A stretch of DNA of 64,000 nt from assembly GCF_037325665.1 (NCBI RefSeq), contig NC_090246.1:15217451-15281450 (forward strand). Reading direction: 5' to 3'. Shown piece after piece: positions 34,501-41,936 of the stretch. Each line of letters opens with the position of its first letter. Positions within the stretch are counted from its first letter, which is position 1. The notes under the pieces are model-generated. The model did no database searches and was not told where the DNA came from. It saw only the letters and a program-made list of their open reading frames with translations. The translations under genes were made by a program, and so were the position numbers. This DNA is from Littorina saxatilis. Taxonomy: Eukaryota > Mollusca > Gastropoda > Littorinimorpha > Littorinidae.

Positions 34501-35833
34501 TTTTTAGCACAAAACTACAAATCTAAATGAATACATGTACTATGTAGTGATATATTGTCAAAGAACAGATCATGATTCACAATCACATAATAATCTTGTC
34601 ATCCTTGGCCAACCCATCGAAATAAATCTCATTGAAAAAAAAAATTATATAAAATAATATATATATATGTATTATATGACATCAGCATTCAGTGATTCCC
34701 ACTCACAGTAATACCAATAATAAGTAATAACCACAAAGAAAGAAAAGAGCCCAGAAAGTCCAACAAATGGTGTACTCACCTTTAGCTAGTGATTCTAAAA
34801 ATTTACTAGCCAGAGAGCAAACTTTACTAGCCAAACAAACAATTTGTTTCAGCAAATTTACTCGCATTTGGCGAGTAGATGAATATTTCTACTGACCAGT
34901 TACATACATGTTTCTACTCGCCATGGCGAGTAAGACACTTGCCACTTTCAGGCCTCCCCCCGCAGGTTAGGGGGAAGAATTTCCCCGATGCTCCCCAGCA
35001 TGTCGTAAGAGGCGACTAATGGATTCTTTCTCTTTTTACCCTTGTTAAGTGTTTCTTGTATAGAATATAGTCAATTTTTGTAAAGATTTTAGTCAAGCAG
35101 TATGTAAGAAATGTTAAGTCCTTTGTACTGGAAACTTGCATTCTCCCAGTAAGGTAATACATTGTACTATGTTGCAAGCCCCTGGAGCAAATTTTTGATT
35201 AGTGCTTTTGTGAACAAGAAACAATTGACAAGTGGCTCTATCCCATCTCCCCCCTTTCCCCGTCGCAATATAACCTTAGTGGTTGAAAACGATATTAAAC
35301 ACCAAATAAAGAAAGAAAGAAACTTCCAGGCCTGAACAAGGCAGTGGTAATAAATCTTAACTGAAAAAAAGTTAACCAGTGTAAACTGTAATAGGTTTAT
35401 TCCCCACACTTTCTGTTCATTTCCTCCTGACCCAATCCCACAACATATACACCCTTTGAAAACCCCGCAACCCATAACCCTACAACTTCAGCACCACATC
35501 AACAATACATTAATTTAGTCAAAATCTGCATAAGTATTGTGCTCCTAAAAGAAAGCAAACCAACCCAACAAATTTACAGCAGTGTTTTTCACAATGAAAG
35601 TCAGTAAACTACTTACACCTGATGCCACGACCAATGGAGGCGAAACAGTTTCCACCACCACCACCTCTGGCAGTGGACTTAGTCGCCACAGTAGAGGTGT
35701 TAGCAGCATTGCGATTCTTGTTTCCTCCCATGTACTGGCTGTCTACCAGATCGGGTTCGTCTCGAATCCCATCATTGCCGTAGTCATTTACCCAGGCGTT
35801 TCGAGACTGGGCGCTCCCAGGACGATTCGACAT
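12439..35833 (-). CDS. PKD2: PKD2, polycystin-2 (TRPP cation channel), complete, 14 coding exons
   Basis: Exons 35833-35617, 32760-32647, 30652-30522, 30144-29876, 29180-28956, 27014-26852, 26573-26337, 24613-24432, 23706-23487, 22841-22708, 22221-22104, 21373-21044, 18979-18815 and 12492-12439 join in phase to 852 codons (human 968). Order: short N-terminus; S1 about 96-113; extracellular polycystin (TOP) domain to about 315; S2-S5; pore helix and LGD filter at 521-523; S6 ending [16 protein letters not shown]; two canonical EF-hand loops at 613-624 and 647-658; serine/acid-rich linker; coiled coil about 725-770; LVREELERW helix; a 17-residue tail. Polycystin-2 is a Ca-permeable channel of cilia and ER that pairs with polycystin-1. 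The ATG at 35833 follows an in-frame TAA five codons upstream. The N-terminus is much shorter than in vertebrates and lacks an RVxP ciliary motif. Confidence 0.96.
14015..14910 (-). mobile_element. CATTTAGTCAAG hairpin-end element, copy 1
   Basis: One end is caagtcgcgtaaggcgaaa; the other is a perfect palindrome whose arms are TTTAGTCAA. TAAAAA flanks both sides (14009-14014, 14911-14916). It carries CA microsatellites and repeated AT-rich phrases such as gaatcaggaa. Related copies lie at 27742, 41429 and 55007. Non-coding; superfamily unknown. Confidence 0.75.
15600..15850. repeat. Tandem copies of the PKD2 exon 13 donor region (units 1 and start of 2)
   Basis: Two degenerate units read gacc-tt...cca-atc-agtgaatgaa...acccaaaac-aatgcaacacttcc. 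The first continues into cagtaaaactat...gtatttgcacctcc...gaacgttccttcc, which parallels the true exon 13 end and donor at 18757-18870. The second unit is cut at 15850 by a TTAA transposon and resumes at 18446. Confidence 0.65.
15854..17938. mobile_element. 2.1 kb TTAA-flanked DNA transposon (Kolobok/T2-like)
   Basis: Ends GGGGAGGTGGGCCAGTGCA and its inverse (one mismatch) abut TTAA at 15850-15853 and 17939-17942. Termini starting GGG fit Kolobok/T2 better than piggyBac, whose ends start CC. The inner part is less AT-rich than its surroundings and has plus-strand frames of 143 codons (16524-16955) and 189 codons (17042-17611), with [20 protein letters not shown] and [21 protein letters not shown] recognise no transposase or THAP signature, so coding capacity is unproven. 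Confidence 0.75.
17943..18441. mobile_element. 499-bp TTAA element, copy B
   Basis: Same element as 5713-6211, about 2% different by eye. It shares TTAA 17939-17942 with the 2.1 kb element to its left and has its own at 18442-18445. The 70-codon minus-strand frame is again open (18205-18417). Confidence 0.85.
18446..18814. repeat. Rest of donor-region unit 2 and a short degenerate array
   Basis: Begins gtgaaactat...gtaggtacttaggcttccattttg, a copy of the exon 13 donor region in which the donor GT is lost. It is followed by four to five imperfect copies of (ccaaaatccctgatcaaagtt)-like text and then by the true unit that leads into exon 13. Confidence 0.65.
18815..18979 (-). CDS. PKD2: PKD2 exon 13 (C-terminal helix)
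   Basis: 55 codons, phase 0; acceptor gggtgcag, donor gtaagt. Encodes [15 protein letters not shown], as in vertebrates, then a serine-rich tail to SQNGN. Its donor end is copied twice nearby in the intron. Confidence 0.92.
19018..19190. mobile_element. ACAGTGGTRCCTG MITE, intact-length copy
   Basis: Inverted ends acagtggtagg / aggtaccactgtact with ggacacctaccatgaaagg inside. About 170 bp; lies in PKD2 intron 12. Relatives at 7353 and 28719. Confidence 0.7.
19522..19757. mobile_element. Harbinger-like MITE, copy 2 (TTA duplication)
   Basis: Ends GGCCAAA/TTTGGCC with TTA at 19519-19521 and 19758-19760. Inverted phrases ggtttagggtaac and aaatagggtc match those of the copies at 748 and 59314. 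Confidence 0.8.
20004..20480 (+). mobile_element. tRNA-headed SINE, family A, copy 1
   Basis: The head ggtggccgagtggtaatgc...ggttgcgtgttcgaccctg has A- and B-box-like promoter motifs of a tRNA (Leu/Ser-like). The body holds cgaggtcccttcgtgtacac and gttaaagatcccacgattg and ends in an AAT-rich tail. Lies in PKD2 intron 12. Confidence 0.85.
20544..20990 (+). mobile_element. tRNA-headed SINE, family A, copy 2
   Basis: Same head and body as the copy about 60 bases upstream, with a different 3' end (ttgagtccgagtctggag, then a short catgacatgat tail). Two same-strand SINEs of one family lie almost adjacent. Confidence 0.85.
21044..21373 (-). CDS. PKD2: PKD2 exon 12 (acidic linker and coiled coil)
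   Basis: 110 codons, phase 0; acceptor cttgcag, donor gtaggt. Encodes a Ser/Glu/Asp-rich linker, then [20 protein letters not shown] and a heptad-like stretch, the trimerisation coiled coil of the family. Confidence 0.95.
21520..21882. repeat. 33-bp tandem array, exactly 11 units
   Basis: Unit from tcttgtctattctaatgc to ttctctcag, apparently identical in all eleven copies, in PKD2 intron 11. It forms an open frame only because 33 is a multiple of three. Single related units sit in dispersed repeats at 7771 and 61132. Confidence 0.97.
22104..22221 (-). CDS. PKD2: PKD2 exon 11 (second EF-hand)
   Basis: Acceptor tctgtacag, donor gtatac. Encodes [10 protein letters not shown] and the loop [12 protein letters not shown], matching the single functional EF-hand of human PKD2. 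Confidence 0.95.
22708..22841 (-). CDS. PKD2: PKD2 exon 10 (first EF-hand)
   Basis: Acceptor tgtgtgcag, donor gtaaga. Encodes an EF-hand loop D-x-N-x-D-x-Q-x-D-x-x-E ([12 protein letters not shown]), then WRQDLK. The human equivalent of this loop is degenerate. Confidence 0.94.
23267..23449. mobile_element. TACAGTGGAACC inverted-repeat MITE
   Basis: Ends cagtacagtggaacccc and its inverse ggggttctcctgtactg enclose repeated ttttaagaccc phrases. In PKD2 intron 9. Other copies at 27606, 57594 and about 61700 carry later insertions. Confidence 0.75.
23487..23706 (-). CDS. PKD2: PKD2 exon 9 (pore and S6)
   Basis: Acceptor ttccacag, donor gtgggt. Encodes the pore helix and filter [10 protein letters not shown] and S6 with [18 protein letters not shown]. 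Confidence 0.96.
23781..24164. repeat. 64-bp tandem array, six units
   Basis: Unit starts caatcatgctcaccataata and ends ggaaacataaata; six units of exactly 64 bp with few differences. In PKD2 intron 8, directly upstream of exon 9. Confidence 0.95.
24432..24613 (-). CDS. PKD2: PKD2 exon 8 (S4-S5)
   Basis: Acceptor tgtgcag, donor gtgagt. Encodes [31 protein letters not shown] (S5) and DFSTFQNA. Confidence 0.96.
25035..25151. repeat. Long hairpin in PKD2 intron 7
   Basis: Arms of about 57 bp beginning ttcagcgtagcaatagggtc with a tiny loop; a few mismatches near the centre (gctgacgagtcg / cgagtcgcatta). The motif cgagacaagtata recurs inverted near 25560, so it belongs to a larger element of about 0.5-1 kb. 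No coding frame. Confidence 0.8.
26337..26573 (-). CDS. PKD2: PKD2 exon 7 (S3-S4)
   Basis: 79 codons, phase 0, acceptor cttgcag and donor gtaggt. Encodes the S3 helix ([16 protein letters not shown]), [10 protein letters not shown] and the start of S4 ending FLAWIK. Confidence 0.96.
26644..26815 (+). mobile_element. GAA-tailed SINE, internal fragment
   Basis: Phrases ggccgcctggtgggttaagg, gatctcccaggtcaactt and aaaagatcatgtaatccatg match the body of the copy at 44071. Head and tail are missing. In PKD2 intron 6, close to exon 6. Confidence 0.75.
26852..27014 (-). CDS. PKD2: PKD2 exon 6 (S2)
   Basis: Acceptor atctgcag, donor gtaagt. Encodes [32 protein letters not shown] and the S2 helix to GVEEIIE. 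Confidence 0.96.
27606..28608. mobile_element. TACAGTGGAACC MITE split by a hairpin-end element
   Basis: Left end tacagtggaacccc and right end ggggttctactgtgc enclose ttaagacccc-type text that is interrupted at 27742-28549. The two halves rejoin as cctttttaagacctg, as in the uninterrupted copy at 23267. Confidence 0.75.
27742..28549 (+). mobile_element. CATTTAGTCAAG hairpin-end element, copy 2
   Basis: Inserted in the MITE above with TTA on both sides (27739-27741, 28550-28552). Palindromic left end with arms TTTAGTCAA; right end cgccttacgcgacttg. Same interior order as copies 1 and 4. Confidence 0.8.
28719..28905. mobile_element. ACAGTGGTRCCTG MITE
   Basis: Ends tacagtggtacctgc / caggtatcactatactg, interior as at 19018. 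In PKD2 intron 5, about 50 bases from exon 5. Confidence 0.7.
28956..29180 (-). CDS. PKD2: PKD2 exon 5 (TOP domain end)
   Basis: Acceptor ttgcacag, donor gtaggg. Encodes [14 protein letters not shown] and [11 protein letters not shown], close to identical with vertebrate polycystin-2. Confidence 0.95.
29876..30144 (-). CDS. PKD2: PKD2 exon 4 (TOP domain)
   Basis: 89 codons plus two bases; acceptor gtaacag and a weak donor, gtgatt, fixed by the phase of the next exon. Encodes [29 protein letters not shown] and conserved cysteines of the extracellular polycystin domain. Confidence 0.92.
30240..30443. repeat. GA/G-rich low-complexity tract ending in a C run
   Basis: Alternating GA runs and G runs, with acagagagacagacaaacag twice, then about 16 consecutive C. 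In PKD2 intron 3. Confidence 0.95.
30522..30652 (-). CDS. PKD2: PKD2 exon 3 (S1 end and start of TOP domain)
   Basis: Acceptor tttctag, donor gtaagt. Encodes [19 protein letters not shown] and [10 protein letters not shown], equivalent to MSQLFLDT and TLSSMEDFWK of human PKD2. Confidence 0.95.
31513..32364. mobile_element. 852-bp insertion with 9-bp duplication
   Basis: AGTCGTGTC stands on both sides (31504-31512, 32365-32373), and the uninterrupted copy at 38609 has it once, proving the insertion. It starts gcaggtattgttgacac, carries a TC run, a motif ctgttgaagacc-atta-ggtcgaaac, a long hairpin and a gtcgtcgatatc repeat. No terminal inverted repeats and no protein. Type unknown. Confidence 0.75.
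31817..31957. repeat. Long hairpin inside the 852-bp insertion
   Basis: Arms of about 68 bp starting aatattgacggactgtgtga, nearly perfect, with a 3-base centre between agacc and ggtcg. Confidence 0.85.
32647..32760 (-). CDS. PKD2: PKD2 exon 2 (S1 helix)
   Basis: Acceptor ttacag, donor gtaagt. Encodes [16 protein letters not shown], matching TRLMEESSTNREKYLK of human PKD2, and the S1 membrane helix. Confidence 0.95.
33701..33848. repeat. Long hairpin in PKD2 intron 1
   Basis: Arms from acacactccgagttctgatt to atgtattacc and their inverse, with a 13-base centre near aagcctttggcga and a small asymmetric insertion in the right arm. Confidence 0.8.
34778..34955. mobile_element. CTCGCC-rich element ending in CAGGCCT
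   Basis: Repeated actagccagagagcaaa, actcgc(c)ttggcgag and actcgccatggcgagta phrases, ending tttcaggcct. A close relative lies at 63288. The right end was the landing site of a GAAA-tailed retroposon. Confidence 0.6.
34956..35321 (+). mobile_element. GAAA-tailed retroposon, longest copy here (366 bp)
   Basis: Flanked by ACTTTCAGGCCT (34944-34955) and ACTTCCAGGCCT (35322-35333), a 12-bp duplication with one change. Starts ccccccgcaggttaggggg, contains catgtcgtaagaggcgacta, and ends accaaataaagaaagaaaga. No tRNA-like boxes were seen, so it may be a LINE 3' end. Confidence 0.8.
35617..35833 (-). CDS. PKD2: PKD2 exon 1 (N-terminus)
   Basis: 72 codons plus one base, starting [14 protein letters not shown]. 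Contains a run of five glycines before [11 protein letters not shown]. Donor gtaagt. A TTG four codons upstream is in frame, but ATG is the natural start and a stop codon lies just beyond. Confidence 0.85.
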
Positions 35834-36400
35834 CGCGGCAGTCAAAGTTTAGAAACTTTTACCTTCAATTTCAGCCTTCGGTCAACGGTAGGTGAGGAGG
35901 GCAGTTCTTTTAGAGAATCAACAACTCTGCAACACACACAGTTGGTCTAGTGTGCTGTTTGCTTATGGAATATTTTGTTTTTACTGTTCAAACTACCGAG
36001 CGCGGGTGTCCGCTCTGTTCAAAGGTGAAACGGGAACTGCGCAGAGCGCGGCCGGGCCTACCAACTTTTCTTCCAGAACTCTGCGAGAAAATCGATTTCC
36101 AGGCAAGCAACCAAGATGGCTGCCAATGACGTCACTCATCAACACCACAAAGATCGATCCTGTACATGGGAATGCAGGGGAAGTGAAGAGAACCAAGCTC
36201 CCTGCCAGCAGAACTAATCAATTAAAGATACGTCAGTGACAAGTTGCTTGGCGACAGGTACGCCGTGTGACTGAGGCTTTATCGCATCGCTGTGGTCCCA
36301 AAGAAGGACTGCGCAAAAGTTCGGATTGGAAGTTTGGAGGGCCGAGTTCTGGACGAGGCACAGGTGCTTGACAGAAGTCATTTTTGTAACAACTCTCCTT
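35834..36400 (-). promoter_or_regulatory. PKD2 5' flank / probable promoter region
   Basis: Sequence upstream of the PKD2 ATG, richer in CpG (for example gagcgcgggtgtccgc, gcagagcgcggccgggc) than the surrounding DNA, as expected of a promoter. It includes ccaagatggctgcc at 36112-36125, whose core CAAGATGGC resembles a YY1 site. No TATA box was recognised. Placement is inferred. Confidence 0.4.
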
Positions 36401-38100
36401 CTCGCACAAAACAATAGACTCAATGCTGGTTCCTTTACTCATACAACTGACCCTAAGTACGTTTTTAGCACTTTGATGACATACATGTTCAAGGAAGTAT
36501 TAGTAAAAGCACATTTTAAAACAGATAAAAATTATGGAAAACAGTTGCAATGCGAAAACTTTTGACCGCAGTGACTGTTTTCGTAAAAATTGCCATATTT
36601 ACAACACTCAACTTCAACTCAGTTGAGAGCGGTTGGAAAAAAACACAGGTTCCCTTTGGTGTGTCTGGCGCCTGTGTTAAGTAGTGCAGTTGCGACTGCT
36701 GATGGTGATGGCAACTAAGTTGAGGTTGATGACTCCGATCTAAACTGAATTGAAGATCTCACTGATAATGAAGCGAATCAGTGGAATATTTGAAACAAAC
36801 AAACAAGCGAGCAGGCAAACAAATAAACACCGTGAGAATACACACAACTCCGCCTCTAAGACTGATGAGGCGGTTTGGGTTTACAGAACGATGGAATCTT
36901 TCACGAAATAAGCAATTCTAACCTTATGGAACACACTTGTACTAGTATTTAACAGCATTAAATGACACAGTTCGTTTGGATGGCTATTTAGCATGCGTAA
37001 ACCACACACCAGTTCTCGTGCAGTTAAATCCCCGAGCGATCGTGGACCCGTGTGACCCACTTCCCCTTTTTCACATACGTGATGAATTAAGTCGTCAGTG
37101 TGTGGTTTCAATGCGACTCGCTGTATCTCATAGCACGTTATTGTGTACATCTGAATCTAAAATGCAACACACGACTGCGTGTGGCACGAACTGCGGGGTG
37201 GCGGTTGACGGGCCGTTCAAAGAAACTGGCAATATGCAGAAAATTCGTCTGCTTGGACAAACACGACCTTGCATGATCTGCTTCCAGGCTCCCCTTTTTC
37301 AAAGTTTAAAAACTTCGAATTGTACTGATCTTGTCTTGATGAAAAAAGAATCATTTTAAGATTTAAGAATGTTTGTCTCTCATGCTGTCAATTTATTAGT
37401 TCAGAGATTTTAAAAGTTAGTTCTGGCGCCAAAAGGAGGCTCCCGATTTGTTTTGTAGTACATCCTTTTCTAACTGCACGAATTAAATTGTTTGAAAATG
37501 TCTCACTCTCAACGCAAAGCAGGGAGGATGCCCCCGAGCGGTAAGCGTTCAAATGGAAGTATGTTTGTAGACCTACTGTCCGTGTAAAAGCTCAGGGATC
37601 AGAAACAGATGGTTCACGGGAAACGGAGGGTGGCTTTTAAAACTAAAGTTCTCTGGTGTGAAAAGTGTGCGAACACAGGGAAACAAAAACACCCATGAAA
37701 CAGCGATTTTACAAACACTTAGTTTGCTGACATTCGCCAAAACACTGGCCCAGCACACGTGTAACACAGCACTTCAATCAGCCGGGTCTTGGGGTGGACG
37801 ATAGTCTTAGATGACGATGCACCACGCCGCACTGACAAAGTGCCAAGTGGGATTCTTGTGGATGACGAAGCTGAAAACGATACATCCCCTTGGACTCGCC
37901 GGGCAACTCCGCGAGAGAGAGAGAGAGAGAGAGAGAGAAATGTCAGTGTGTGCGTGCGCGCACGCGCGCGTGTATGTGTGTGAGGGAAGAATGAGAGAGA
38001 CAGACAGCCAGACAGAAAACGCGAGAGAAAGAAAGACGCGCGAGAAAGAATATGATGTCATAATTCATCATGACAATACACTCAGTATCACGTGCCGTTA
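36400..38100. other. Intergenic stretch without a supported gene
   Basis: No homologous frame was seen. About 37520-37625 is a diverged fragment of the 1387-2428 TTAA family (gagcggtaagcgttcaaatgg, gatggttcacggg). A GA microsatellite lies at 37908-37938, followed by alternating gcgcgcacgcgcg. Confidence 0.5.
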
Positions 38101-38162
38101 GTCCGTCGCGATATAACCTTGAACGGTTGAAAACGACGTTAAACACCAAATAAAGAAAGAAA
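38101..38162 (+). mobile_element. GAAA-tailed retroposon, 62-bp stub
   Basis: Only the last 62 bases of the family (gcgatataaccttgaacgg to the GAAA tail), flanked by GTGCCGTTA at 38092-38100 and 38163-38171. Confidence 0.85.
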
Positions 38163-38608
38163 GTGCCGTTATTCCATACTTTCACGACGTGTACAAGGGT
38201 TTGGGACTTGGCAAATGGTGGCCGCCATTATTTAGTCTCGGCTTTCCCATTTGTTGGAGGAACTCAAACTTCCGGTTAGAAAACACGTGGAAAAGTTTTA
38301 GACATAAATAATAACAAGCGTGTCGTCACAGTCGCGTCAAATGTATCATTACGTCATGTTTTTATAGCAAGGGACGTAATCGCTTCTCGTTTTTCTTCAA
38401 GCTGAAAGTGACAAATAGGATACTGTCGAGGCTGTCTGTGCGGGAAAAATAATGTTTCCCACGCGGTTTAGCATAAGAGAATATATATGCGAGGACGTTT
38501 CACTGAGGAATCACTCTTGCAAAATCAGTAGCTGCAGCTGGGTTACGGTGTACAGGGGTTCTGTGTGCTGATCAATCTTTCAAAACAATACAAGTTTCCA
38601 CGTGTTTT

Positions 38609-38915
38609 TGGCTCACGTAAGTGTAGCCTATGCGATCGTAACTTTGTCTGTCTGTGCGTGCGTGCGTGCGTCTGTGCGTGTGTATGTCTGTGGTAGAAAC
38701 TCTAACATTTGAAGACGTCACATTACATTGACGTCACATTATGACGTAAGAGGGTTAGACGTCACGCGAAGGAAGTACTGACAGTCTCGGTCATTATTAT
38801 TTTGAGCGCGCCGAGACTAGTTGGCAGTCGTGTCCTTGTAAGTAGGCTACATGCAGACAGACAGATCTAGATCTAGTGTCTCGCTTTCTTGCACAGTGTC
38901 ACCTATGCTCTTTCT

Positions 38916-38989
<74 letters not shown>

Positions 38990-39033
38990 CTGTTTGTCGA
39001 TTTCTTACGTGAGCCTTGATGGCTTCGCCTCTT
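38609..39033. mobile_element. TGGCTCACGTAAG element, copy 2 (uninterrupted)
   Basis: Flanked by GTTTCCACGTGTTTT (38594-38608) and GTTTCCACATGTTTT (39034-39048), a 15-bp duplication with one change. GGCTCACGTAAG near the left end is repeated inverted near the right. Contains a long TG run at about 38919-38988. Confidence 0.8.
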
Positions 39034-39602
39034 GTTTCCACATGTTTTCTAACCGGATGTTCTGGTTCCACAAACCGTATGGCCTTCACGGCTTGGGTCT
39101 GTCAATTATGCTGGGTCACGGGGTCCTGCTATATAGTATGGATCAATTCAAAGTTATGTAGTTCAAAAACACAAGGCTACGACACGCATAACTTGCATCT
39201 TTCATTAAATTTTGACTACTGACCCACCCCCCTCCCCCACCACACACACACACACTTAAAAACATACCCAAAATGAACTGCCTTGATCCTTTCCGCAGTG
39301 CAATGCAGGTGGGGATTCTTGAATGAATTATTTTCCCAGCTGACACAAGTGGCATTTAGCGACATATACACTCTTCACTGAAAAAGCAGTTGATTTTGGC
39401 CTGGGTGGATGTCCAAGTGGAGGCATGCTATGCCGGCTAACTTGGTTTTTCTGTCCCCAGAACTAGTGTCTATTTGGGACATGACGTGGTCATATGCTGG
39501 GTAGTGGAGGCAGGTCAGTGTGATCCCATAAAAGCCTGGGCAGATCTCAGATGGTGAGCCGAATCGTTTCCACGGCAAGGACTCTGCCTTCAAACATTCA
39601 GA

Positions 39603-39685
39603 AACAACAACAACAACAACAACACCAACACCAACAACAACACCAACAACAACAAACAACAACAACAACGACGACGACGACGACG
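39603..39685. repeat. AAC/CAA trinucleotide microsatellite with a GAC run
   Basis: CAA/CAC triplets followed by seven or so GAC triplets. Intergenic. Confidence 0.95.
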
Positions 39686-39783
39686 TTATGACAACACAAT
39701 GCTTTGTTGGTTGTAATGCGAAATAAATCGTTTCAGATCGCCGTTGGTGCTCGGGAGACAATACCCCCTTTTAGTAAAGAAAG

Positions 39784-40160
39784 GGGCGGGGATGTAGCTC
39801 AGTCGGTAGCGCGCTGGATTTGTATCCAGTTGGCCGCTGTCAGCGTGAGTTCGTCCCCACGTTCGGCGAGAGATTTATTTCTCAGAGTCAACTTTGTGTG
39901 CAGACTCTCCTCGGTGTCCGAACACCCCCGTGTGTACACGCAAGCACAAGACCAAGTGCGCACGAAAAAGATCCTGTAATCCATGTCAGAGTTCGGTGGG
40001 TTATAGAAACACGAAAATACCCAGCATGCTTCCTCCGAAAGCGGCGTATGGCTGCCTAAATGGCGGGGTAAAAACGGTCATACACGTAAAATTCCACTCG
40101 TGCAAACCACGAGTGCACGTGGGAGTTTCAGCCCGCGAACGCAGAAGAAGAAGAAGAAGA
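39784..40160 (+). mobile_element. GAA-tailed SINE with Thr-like tRNA head
   Basis: Flanked by perfect 11-bp duplications AGTAAAGAAAG (39773-39783, 40161-40171). The head has gtagctcagtcggtagcgc (A box) and gtgagttcgtccccac (B box) with a tttgta loop resembling tRNA-Thr. The body and GAA tail match the copy at 44071, whose head is different. Confidence 0.9.
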
Positions 40161-40676
40161 AGTAAAGAAAGAAAGGCAAAGAAGAAAGAAACAAACAAAA
40201 AAATACAGAAAAAATACAACTCACAAACAAAGAAACAGTAGAATTGTTTTCTAATCTTCCAAGTACAGTGCTGTCAGTGCTGCATTCTTCATCCCCCCTC
40301 CTCCCCCTCCCCACACACACACAAGCAGTGAAGCACATCATCGCATCTTGTCAGGATGAATTCAGCTTGGCCGAGACTTGATCGTCTTGCACTAAGCCCC
40401 TGCAATGGTCCTGTCCCGCGTCATCTGCCATCTTGAACGGGATGATCGTGCACTTTTGGGGGTTCAGTCCCCTTGGTGACAGCACCGCAAGAATTCGGCT
40501 TATGCCATCTGAATGCGGACTGAAGAGGCGACACATGTACAGTGACGCACAGAGTCCAAACGGATTAATGCCGCATTTATTTGCTTGGTTATTTACAGAT
40601 TTGTTTATTTATTTTGTTGACGTCAGAACTGCAAAAAGAATGCTATGTTTTACTGCTTCAGTCTATAGGGGAAGGG

Positions 40677-41233
40677 CTCCTAATATGGACCACTTTTTGT
40701 TTCATGCTGATAACTAGCTTGTTTTCTTGCGAAGAAGTTTCATTTTGTGTTTGGTAGTCCTTCTCTCTTAGGTTAACCGTTAGGCCTAATTAGAGTGAAA
40801 TAGCTTTGATAGACATTCAGCAAAAATTAAATAGAGAAAAAATCACAAAGGATCCATATTAGGAGCCTGGGCGCCTAATATGGACCAGTGAAGCGGCCTT
40901 CACGAATCACTGTAAAAAGCCCCCTATATTTCAAAATAACATGATACAACTTGGTGTACAAGTCAGCCTAATTAAAATATGCTCTAGATTTATCTGTTTC
41001 GGGTTGATGAGAGCATTATTTGAAGCACACCAGGAAACTAAAGAAACTTATCAAAAACATAGTGAAAATAAGTGAAATTATCAACTTCCACGAAAAGAAG
41101 ACTTTTTTTTGCATTTATTTTAAATCTCGAGGGCTAGTTATGGGTTATTTCCAGCAAGCTTCTTAATGAATTAATGAAAATAGCCTTTAGCTTTTATTTT
41201 CTTCGATTTGTTGAAGGTGGTCCATATTAGGGG
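40677..41233. mobile_element. CTAATATGGACCA inverted-repeat element
   Basis: Left end gctcctaatatggaccac and right end gtggtccatattagggga are inverse copies; a further inverse pair sits at about 40853-40886. About 555 bp, AT-rich, non-coding; target duplication not resolved. Confidence 0.6.
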
Positions 41234-41428
41234 ACTCGCACATACTTTGAGATTTTGCTATTATGTTTTGTTTGCAGTAGAAACTCGGGGTCAACACTGC
41301 TAAAATGTAACAAATACGGTCTTAGCTGTCATATATAGCAATTTTTGTGTGATAAAAGCTTTGGCTGTGGACAGAAACGAGTCCGTTTTAGGCGGCAAAT
41401 TTAGAGTGAACGCTGCCAAAAGTGAAAA

Positions 41429-41936
41429 CAAGTCGCGTAAGGCGAAATTACTACATTTAGTCAAGCTGTGGAACTCACAGAATGAAACTGAACGTTGTCC
41501 GCCGCTAGTGCAAAAGGCAGTGAAAGTGACGAGCCTGTTTGGCGCTGTAGCGGTTGCGCTGTGCTTCATAGCACGCTTTACTGTACCTCTCTTCGTTTTA
41601 ACTTTCTGAGCGTGTTTTTAATCCAAACATATCATATCTATATGTTTTTGGAATCAGGAACCGACAAGGAATAAGATGAAATAGTTTTTAAAACGATTTC
41701 GGAAATTTAATTTTAATCATAATTTTTATATTTTTAATTTTCAGAGCTTGTTTTTAATCCAAATATAACATATTTATATGTTTTTGGAATCAGAAAATGA
41801 TGAAAAATAAGATGAACGTAAATTTGGATCGTTTTATAAATACTTTTTGTTTTTACAATTTTCAGATTTTTAATGACCAAAGTCATTAATTAATTTTTAA
41901 GCCACCAAGCTGAAATGCAATACCGAAGTCCGGCAA
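41429..41936 (-). mobile_element. CATTTAGTCAAG element, copy 3 (truncated)
   Basis: Begins caagtcgcgtaaggcgaaa and follows the interior order of the other copies up to ccgaagtccgg, where it stops before the microsatellite and hairpin end. Confidence 0.75.

Noticed and set aside
35834-35845. Upstream TTG as PKD2 start
   Set aside because: Nuclear genes start at ATG; an ATG four codons further in matches the short N-terminus and a stop lies just upstream.
36976-37359. 127-codon plus-strand frame upstream of PKD2
   Set aside because: No recognisable domain, no splice context and next to a transposon fragment; probably chance.
39784-39860. Functional tRNA gene
   Set aside because: A and B boxes are present but the cloverleaf is imperfect and the sequence runs straight into a SINE body with target duplications; the same holds at 20004, 20544, 44071, 58421 and 60108.
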